Assembly (NCBI RefSeq): GCF_000454545.1
Contig: NZ_CM002139.1
Coordinates: forward strand, 1,232,835 to 1,296,834
DNA: 64,000 nucleotides
Source of the DNA: Xanthomonas cassavae CFBP 4642
GTDB lineage: Bacteria > Pseudomonadota > Gammaproteobacteria > Xanthomonadales > Xanthomonadaceae
Direction of reading: 5' to 3'
The notes under the pieces were generated by a model that saw only the letters and a list, made by a program, of their open reading frames with translations, made no database searches and was not told the DNA's origin. Positions 59,258-64,000 of this stretch are shown piece by piece. The position numbers and the translations under genes were made by a program. Numbering within the stretch: the first letter of the stretch is position 1; every line of letters begins with the position of its first letter.

Positions 59258-60661
59258 ATGCATTACCTCGATAACCTGCTGCTCAACACCGATAGCTACA
59301 AGGCCAGCCACTGGCTGCAATATCCGCCTGGTACCGACGCCTCGTTCTTCTATGTCGAATCGCGCGGCGGCGTGTACGACCAGACCGTGTTCTTCGGCCT
59401 GCAGTCGATTCTGAAGGAAGCCATCAACCGGCCGGTCACGCACGCCGATATCGACGATGCGAAGGCATTGCTGGCCGCGCATGGCGAGCCGTTCAACGAG
59501 GCCGGCTGGCGCGATATCGTCGACCGTCTCGGTGGCCAGTTGCCGATCCGCATCCGTGCGGTGCCCGAAGGTACGGTGGTGCCCACGCACAATGTGCTGA
59601 TGACGATCGAGTCCACCGACGCCCGGGCGTTCTGGGTGCCGTCGTATCTGGAAACCCTGTTGCTGCGCGTGTGGTATCCGGTGACGGTGGCCACGGTGAG
59701 CTGGCAGGTGAAGCAGATCGTGCGCGATTACCTGGAGCGCACCAGCGACGATCCGGAAGGGCAGTTGCCGTTCAAGCTGCACGACTTCGGCGCGCGCGGC
59801 GTGTCCAGCCCGGGCTCGGCGGCCCTCGGTGGCGCCGCGCATCTGGTGAACTTTCTCGGCACCGATACCTTGTCGGCGTTGCTGCTGGCACGCGCGCACT
59901 ACCACACACCAGTGGCGGGCTTTTCGATTCCCGCCGCCGAGCACAGCACCATCACCAGCTGGGGTCGCGAGCGCGAGGTGGATGCGTATCGCAACATGCT
60001 CACCCAATTCGCACGGCCCGGTTCCATCGTGGCGGTGGTCTCGGACAGCTACGACATCTACCGCGCCATTGCCGAGCATTGGGGCACCACCTTGCGCGAG
60101 GAGATCGTCGCCTCCGGCGCGACGGTGGTGATCCGCCCCGATTCCGGCGACCCGGTGGATGTGGTGGAACAATGCCTGCTGCTGCTGGACGAAGCCTTCG
60201 GTCATCAGGCCAACGGCAAGGGCTACAAGGTGCTCAACCACGTACGCGTGATCCAGGGCGATGGCATCAACCCGCAGTCGCTGCGCGCGATTCTGGAGCG
60301 GATCACCGCAGCCGGTTATGCCGCCGACAACGTCGCCTTCGGCATGGGCGGTGCCTTGCTGCAGAAGGTGGACCGCGATACCCAGAAATTCGCGCTCAAG
60401 TGCTCGGCGGTGCGTGTGGACGGGCAGTGGATCGATGTCTACAAGGATCCGATCACCGACCAGGGCAAGCAGAGCAAGCGCGGTCGGTTGACCCTGCTGC
60501 GCGACCGTCGCGATGGCAGCTACCGCAGTGCGTTGCTGGACGAGGTGATTGCCAGCGCCGACAGCGAGGACGCGCTGGTGACGGTGTGGGAGAACGGGGC
60601 GATGCAGCAGGAGTGGACGCTGGAGCAGGTGCGTGCGCGCGCCGACGCGGCGCGCCGCTGA
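59258..60661 (+). CDS. nadV: Nicotinamide phosphoribosyltransferase
   Basis: Converts nicotinamide and PRPP to NMN, feeding NadM. The 467-aa protein closely follows the NadV/NAMPT pattern: NTDSYKASHWLQYPPGT at the N-terminus, HDFGARGVSSPGSAALGG, the active-site histidine in PAAEHSTITSWG, RPDSGDP, and VIQGDGINPQSL. GAAGGAGC is before the ATG at 59258; upstream in-frame starts have no homology. Bacteria with this route bypass nicotinamide deamidation. Confidence 0.93.
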   Translation: MHYLDNLLLNTDSYKASHWLQYPPGTDASFFYVESRGGVYDQTVFFGLQSILKEAINRPVTHADIDDAKALLAAHGEPFNEAGWRDIVDRLGGQLPIRIRAVPEGTVVPTHNVLMTIESTDARAFWVPSYLETLLLRVWYPVTVATVSWQVKQIVRDYLERTSDDPEGQLPFKLHDFGARGVSSPGSAALGGAAHLVNFLGTDTLSALLLARAHYHTPVAGFSIPAAEHSTITSWGREREVDAYRNMLTQFARPGSIVAVVSDSYDIYRAIAEHWGTTLREEIVASGATVVIRPDSGDPVDVVEQCLLLLDEAFGHQANGKGYKVLNHVRVIQGDGINPQSLRAILERITAAGYAADNVAFGMGGALLQKVDRDTQKFALKCSAVRVDGQWIDVYKDPITDQGKQSKRGRLTLLRDRRDGSYRSALLDEVIASADSEDALVTVWENGAMQQEWTLEQVRARADAARR

Positions 60662-60677
60662 CCGGCGGCACGCAGGC

Positions 60678-61784
60678 ATGGTCATGCCCGCTTCCATCGA
60701 CGACGCACCGCTGGCGGCCGCCTCGCCGCTGTTGACGCAGCTGCGCGCGGCAGTACCCAGCCTGCACCGGCGTGTGCCGCTGCAGGACGAAGGCAATCGC
60801 TGGCATCGCTTGCGTATCGGCCAACGCAGCTATCGGATGGCGTTGCCGGTCACCTTCACCCCGTATGCGTCGGTGCGCCCCTGCTCGGCACGCTGCGGGT
60901 TCTGCTCGGAAAACCTGCGCCAGCACGGTGGTAGCCTGACGGCGTCCATGCTGCGGCCGGGTCCGGCGTATTTCGATCAGCTGCGTGCCGCCTTGCAGGT
61001 GCTGCACGCAGTGCCGTTGTCGTATTCGTTGTCGGGTCTGGAGATGACCGACGATGCGCACTGGCTGCAGACCCTGCTGCAGACCTTGTCGCAGACACCG
61101 GATGGCCCGCAGGTCGAGCAGCGCGTGCTCTACAGCAACGGGGCGGGCCTGGCGCGTGCGCAAGGCGGGCGCCTGCTGGATGCGCTGAGCCAGTTCGGCG
61201 TGTCGTGGATCGAACTGTCGCGCCACCACCCGTTGCAGGCGCGCAACGATGCCATCATGCGGTTTCGGGCGGACGAGCCCATCGCCGATGCGGCCACCTT
61301 CGTGCGTACCGCGCGCAGCATTGCCGAGCGCCTGCCGGTGCGGCTGGTCTGCATCGTGCAACGCGATGGCATCTGCCGTGCCGAAGACGTGGCGCACTAC
61401 ATCGCGTGGGCACGCCGCTGCGGCGCCAGCCAGGTCATCTTCCGCGAGTTGTCGCGGCTGGATGAGGCATATCGCAGCAACGGCACCTGGCGCTATATCG
61501 AACAGCAGCGCATCGGCGTGGAGCCGTTGCTGGCCGACTGCACGCAGCAGCCGTGGTGGGCGCAGTGGCAGCTCGATGGCATGACCGAAGGGTATTACTT
61601 CTGGAATGTGCGCCTGCGTGGGGACGACGGCTTGCAGGTGGTCTTTGGAAGTGCCGATTACGCGGCCCTGCATGCGCGTCATGCCACCGGCGACATCTAC
61701 AAGCTGGTGTTCTTCGCCAATGGCCGCCTGTGCGCCGGCTGGGACCCGGATGCAGACGTGCTATGGGAGCCGGCCGATGGATGA
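60678..61784 (+). CDS. Radical SAM protein of unknown function
   Basis: A 368-aa protein with the radical SAM cluster motif C69-S-A-R-C73-G-F-C76, a typical TIM-barrel pattern (VLYSNGAGL, WIELSRHHPLQARNDAIMRF, VRLVCIVQRDGIC) and a C-terminal domain ending RLCAGWDPDADVLW. No SPASM cysteine cluster is visible. Function unknown. ATG 60678 starts 16 bases after nadV. The stop overlaps the next gene by eight bases, so the radical SAM protein and the methyltransferase are probably made together. Confidence 0.75.
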   Translation: MVMPASIDDAPLAAASPLLTQLRAAVPSLHRRVPLQDEGNRWHRLRIGQRSYRMALPVTFTPYASVRPCSARCGFCSENLRQHGGSLTASMLRPGPAYFDQLRAALQVLHAVPLSYSLSGLEMTDDAHWLQTLLQTLSQTPDGPQVEQRVLYSNGAGLARAQGGRLLDALSQFGVSWIELSRHHPLQARNDAIMRFRADEPIADAATFVRTARSIAERLPVRLVCIVQRDGICRAEDVAHYIAWARRCGASQVIFRELSRLDEAYRSNGTWRYIEQQRIGVEPLLADCTQQPWWAQWQLDGMTEGYYFWNVRLRGDDGLQVVFGSADYAALHARHATGDIYKLVFFANGRLCAGWDPDADVLWEPADG

Positions 61785-62841
61785 GTTCGATCGGCGTAGC
61801 TGGTGGACACCGAGCGCCGACGATGCCGCCTGGGCGTTGCCCGAGGATCTGCGTGCCAGCGATCCGCTGTATGGCCGCGACTGTGGCTGGGTCAATCAGA
61901 TGCGCCCGTTCGTGCGCCACTTCAGCTTGCCGGGCGAGCAGGTGTTCGACCCGTTCTGCGGCTTCGGTACCACCTTGCTCGCCGCGGCGCTCGAAGGTCG
62001 CAGCGCGCACGGCATGGAAATCGATGCCGCGCGGGCGCAGGTGGCGCGCACACGGCTGCAGCGGCATGGGGTGGATGCGCCGGTCGTGCTCGGCAGCCTG
62101 ATGCAGACGACACCCGCAGCGGCGATTGATCTGTGCCTGACCAACGTGCCGTATTTCGGTTGCCAGTGGCAGGGTGAAGCGCAGGCAGGCCAGCTGTACG
62201 CCAGTGCCGATTACGCCGGCTATCTTGCCGGCATGCGCGGGGTGTTCCATGCGCTGCGACGGCGGCTGCGCCCAGACGCATTCGGCGTAGTGATGGCGGA
62301 AAACATCTGTCTTGGCGGGCGACTGTTTCCGCAGGCCTGGGACCTCGGCCGGATCCTGGGCAGCCTGTTTACGCTGCACGAAGAGCGGGTGCTGTGCTAC
62401 CAGTGCGCAGCCGGTGGTATCGCGCATGCACGCACCGACAGCAACCGCAGCCACGAATACGCGCTGATCTTCCAGCACTGCCGGGCGCAGCTGGACCTGG
62501 CGCAGGCCGCACAGTTGCTGCAGGCCGTCCAGGCGCTGGGAGTGCCGGTGCGGGTGCATGGCAGCTACGCACGCTGGCTGCAGTCGCCCATCCTGGTGCC
62601 AGACGGGCCGGACGACCTGGACCTGATGCTGCGCGCCGAGCAGCCGTTATGGGACCGGATGACCGCCTGGCTGCAGGCACAGGGATTCAGTTTGAGCCTG
62701 TGGGGCGAGCCATGCCGGGCACCGGTGCCGTTGGCGGCGGTCCGCACGCATCACTACCTGCGCGCCGAACGCATCGGTGCCGAGGGCAGCCGCCTGCAGG
62801 TAGACCTGCAACTGCCAGCGGATGAACCGCCGATGCCCTGA
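61777..62841 (+). CDS. DNA/RNA methyltransferase-like protein with possible nucleotidyltransferase domain
   Basis: A 354-aa protein. The N-terminal two thirds resembles an N4/N6 amino-methyltransferase: SAM site D58-PFCGFGTTLLAAAL and motif IV as N123-V-P-Y126 in LTNVPYFG, where DPPY or NPPY is usual. The C-terminal part (about 255-350) has VHGSYARW, GPDDLDLML (Asp280 and Asp282) and VDLQLP, which resembles the GS...DxD...D pattern of small nucleotidyltransferases; this is pattern recognition only. Coupled to the radical SAM gene. The target could be DNA, tRNA or another nucleobase. Confidence 0.6.
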   Translation: MDEFDRRSWWTPSADDAAWALPEDLRASDPLYGRDCGWVNQMRPFVRHFSLPGEQVFDPFCGFGTTLLAAALEGRSAHGMEIDAARAQVARTRLQRHGVDAPVVLGSLMQTTPAAAIDLCLTNVPYFGCQWQGEAQAGQLYASADYAGYLAGMRGVFHALRRRLRPDAFGVVMAENICLGGRLFPQAWDLGRILGSLFTLHEERVLCYQCAAGGIAHARTDSNRSHEYALIFQHCRAQLDLAQAAQLLQAVQALGVPVRVHGSYARWLQSPILVPDGPDDLDLMLRAEQPLWDRMTAWLQAQGFSLSLWGEPCRAPVPLAAVRTHHYLRAERIGAEGSRLQVDLQLPADEPPMP

Positions 62842-62914
62842 GCAGGCGAGGCGACACCGCGCGCACATGGGTTGCGGCTATGCTTTGGCCGGTTTTGGAT
62901 GATGGAATCTTCCC

Positions 62915-63697
62915 ATGTCTCGTACTTCCCCGATCGCGCATGGCGCACTGCTTGGCGCGCTGGCAACCCTGGCCGGCTGCGGTGGCAGCAAGGGCGACAC
63001 GATGCTGATGCGTGAGTCGTTCAATTCCGACGACACCTACTCGCGCAGCGTGGCGGCCAGCTCGCCACAGGCCTGCGAAGCGGCTCGGCGCGTGCTGTTG
63101 AGCCAGGGCTACGCCGTCACCCGTGCCGATGCGGCGGCGGTGGAGGGCAGCAAGAACTTCCAGTTGAAGGAAGCCGACCAGAGCGAGCAACTCAACTTGC
63201 GCATCTCCTGCGCCACTCAGGATGGCGGCAAGGCGCAGGTGTTCGTCAGTGCGCTGCAGGACCGGTATGCGCTGAAGAAGAGTTCGACCTCGGCCAGCGT
63301 CGGTGTGGGGGTGCTGGGGTCGTTGTCGCTGCCGGTGGGCAGCAGCGGCGATTCGCTGGTGCGCGTGTCCAGTACTACGGTGCAGGATGCGGCCTTCTAC
63401 AAGCGCTTCTTCGAACGGCTGAATTCCTATCTGCCCAACGTGACCGAAGCGGTGCCTGCCGCCGCAAGTGCAGCACCGGCACCGCTCCCTGCGCATGCGG
63501 CGGCACCAGCGCCGGCGCCGGCAGCGGTTGTTCCGGCCACCTCGACGGCGAGCGCAACGCCTGCGCCTGTACCCGCTGCCACAGCAGCTCCTACGACCGT
63601 GGCACAGCCGCCGGTGGCACCGTTGCCGGTCGAGGCGCAGGATCCACCGCCGGCCCCGGCCAAGGTGCCGCAAACCGAGCCCGGCACGCAGCCGTGA
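62915..63697 (+). CDS. DUF2242 family lipoprotein
   Basis: A 260-aa lipoprotein (lipobox LAGC near residue 22) matching the DUF2242 pattern: ESFNSDDTYSRSVAAS, ACEAARRVLLSQGYAVTRA, AVEGSKNFQ and QDAAFYKRFFERL. The second half (from about residue 175) is a low-complexity Ala/Pro tail. Function unknown. It starts 73 bases after the methyltransferase gene. Confidence 0.82.
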   Translation: MSRTSPIAHGALLGALATLAGCGGSKGDTMLMRESFNSDDTYSRSVAASSPQACEAARRVLLSQGYAVTRADAAAVEGSKNFQLKEADQSEQLNLRISCATQDGGKAQVFVSALQDRYALKKSSTSASVGVGVLGSLSLPVGSSGDSLVRVSSTTVQDAAFYKRFFERLNSYLPNVTEAVPAAASAAPAPLPAHAAAPAPAPAAVVPATSTASATPAPVPAATAAPTTVAQPPVAPLPVEAQDPPPAPAKVPQTEPGTQP

Positions 63698-63822
63698 CGG
63701 GCTTTTTCACGCTGCGCTCCAAAGTCTGAATAGCCGGTTGCGCGCTTCACGTTGTGTTCTCGACGCAGCGGCCAGAGTGCGCCCATGGCTCGCCGAGCGG
63801 GCGAGAAACGTGGAGACCAACG

Positions 63823-64000
63823 ATGAAAATGCGCACCTCCCTGCTGGGTATGTCCCTGATCGGCCTGATGGCCACGAGCACCTTCGCGCAGGCTCAGAAC
63901 TATTCGCATCAGCAGCGCTATTCGGAAGCAGACGAAGGCCGTCGCTTCAACGATGGCACCCGCGTCCGCTGCCGTAATGTCGAAGTGCAGAAGAACTCGA
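63823..64000 (+). CDS. Small secreted protein, 5' part only
   Basis: The first 59 residues are present; the gene runs off the window. A good ribosome binding site (TGGAGA) precedes the ATG. Residues 1-23 form a signal peptide ending in FAQAQ, followed by a hydrophilic Gln/Tyr/Arg-rich segment and RCRNVEVQKNS. Not assignable to a family from this part. Confidence 0.65.
   Translation, partial: MKMRTSLLGMSLIGLMATSTFAQAQNYSHQQRYSEADEGRRFNDGTRVRCRNVEVQKNS

Overview
The window is GC-rich, tightly packed bacterial chromosome. Gene content points to Xanthomonas or a very close relative, from recognition rather than a search. The main markers are a lptM-dapF-DUF484-xerC-hslVU block, an mreBCD-mrdA-rodA block, an ybeD-lipB-lipA block, a secreted GH28 polygalacturonase behind a textbook HrpX 'PIP box', a TonB-dependent receptor, and two families of short dispersed intergenic repeats. 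No tRNA, rRNA, CRISPR array, IS transposase or prophage was seen, so this looks like core chromosome with a few accessory modules.

Layout. 0-7 kb: the end of a lipocalin gene and two secreted S9 serine peptidases flanking a class-I aminotransferase. 7-13 kb: lptM-dapF-DUF484-xerC, then hslVU behind a candidate heat-shock promoter. 13-19 kb: deaminase/elaA pair, an EmrAB-type efflux pair whose MFS gene carries a 5' frameshift, ubiE, and a membrane diguanylate cyclase. 19-23 kb: M1 lipoprotein peptidase, a REP pair, a small lipoprotein and a HAD hydrolase.

23.5-35 kb holds the most distinctive module: a PQQ methanol/alcohol dehydrogenase with lanthanide-type (XoxF-like) active-site residues, a XoxJ-like periplasmic protein fused to ankyrin repeats, a c-type cytochrome, a PQQ-associated beta-propeller, a class-III alcohol dehydrogenase and a TonB receptor. 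A near-consensus sigma-54 promoter precedes it and an AcoR-type sigma-54 activator gene is convergent at its end. The first four proteins all carry lipoboxes, suggesting a membrane-tethered quinoprotein chain. The likely flow is alcohol oxidation at MDH, electrons to the cytochrome, aldehyde handled by the class-III ADH, and uptake of metal or cofactor by the TonB receptor.

35-43 kb: PfkB kinase and the rod-shape operon mreB-mreC-mreD-mrdA-rodA; the MreC C-terminal tail contains copies of the dispersed repeat. 43-50 kb: PIP-box polygalacturonase, then mltB-rlpA-dacC (peptidoglycan enzymes) and an LpxR-like outer-membrane protein. 50-55 kb: lipoate synthesis (DUF493, lipB, lipA) and the tail protease prc. 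55-64 kb: a divergent TSUP exporter/LysR pair, a frameshifted endonuclease/phosphatase-family gene, nicotinamide salvage (nadM-Nudix and nadV), a radical-SAM protein translationally coupled to a methyltransferase with a possible nucleotidyltransferase domain, a DUF2242 lipoprotein, and the start of a small secreted protein.
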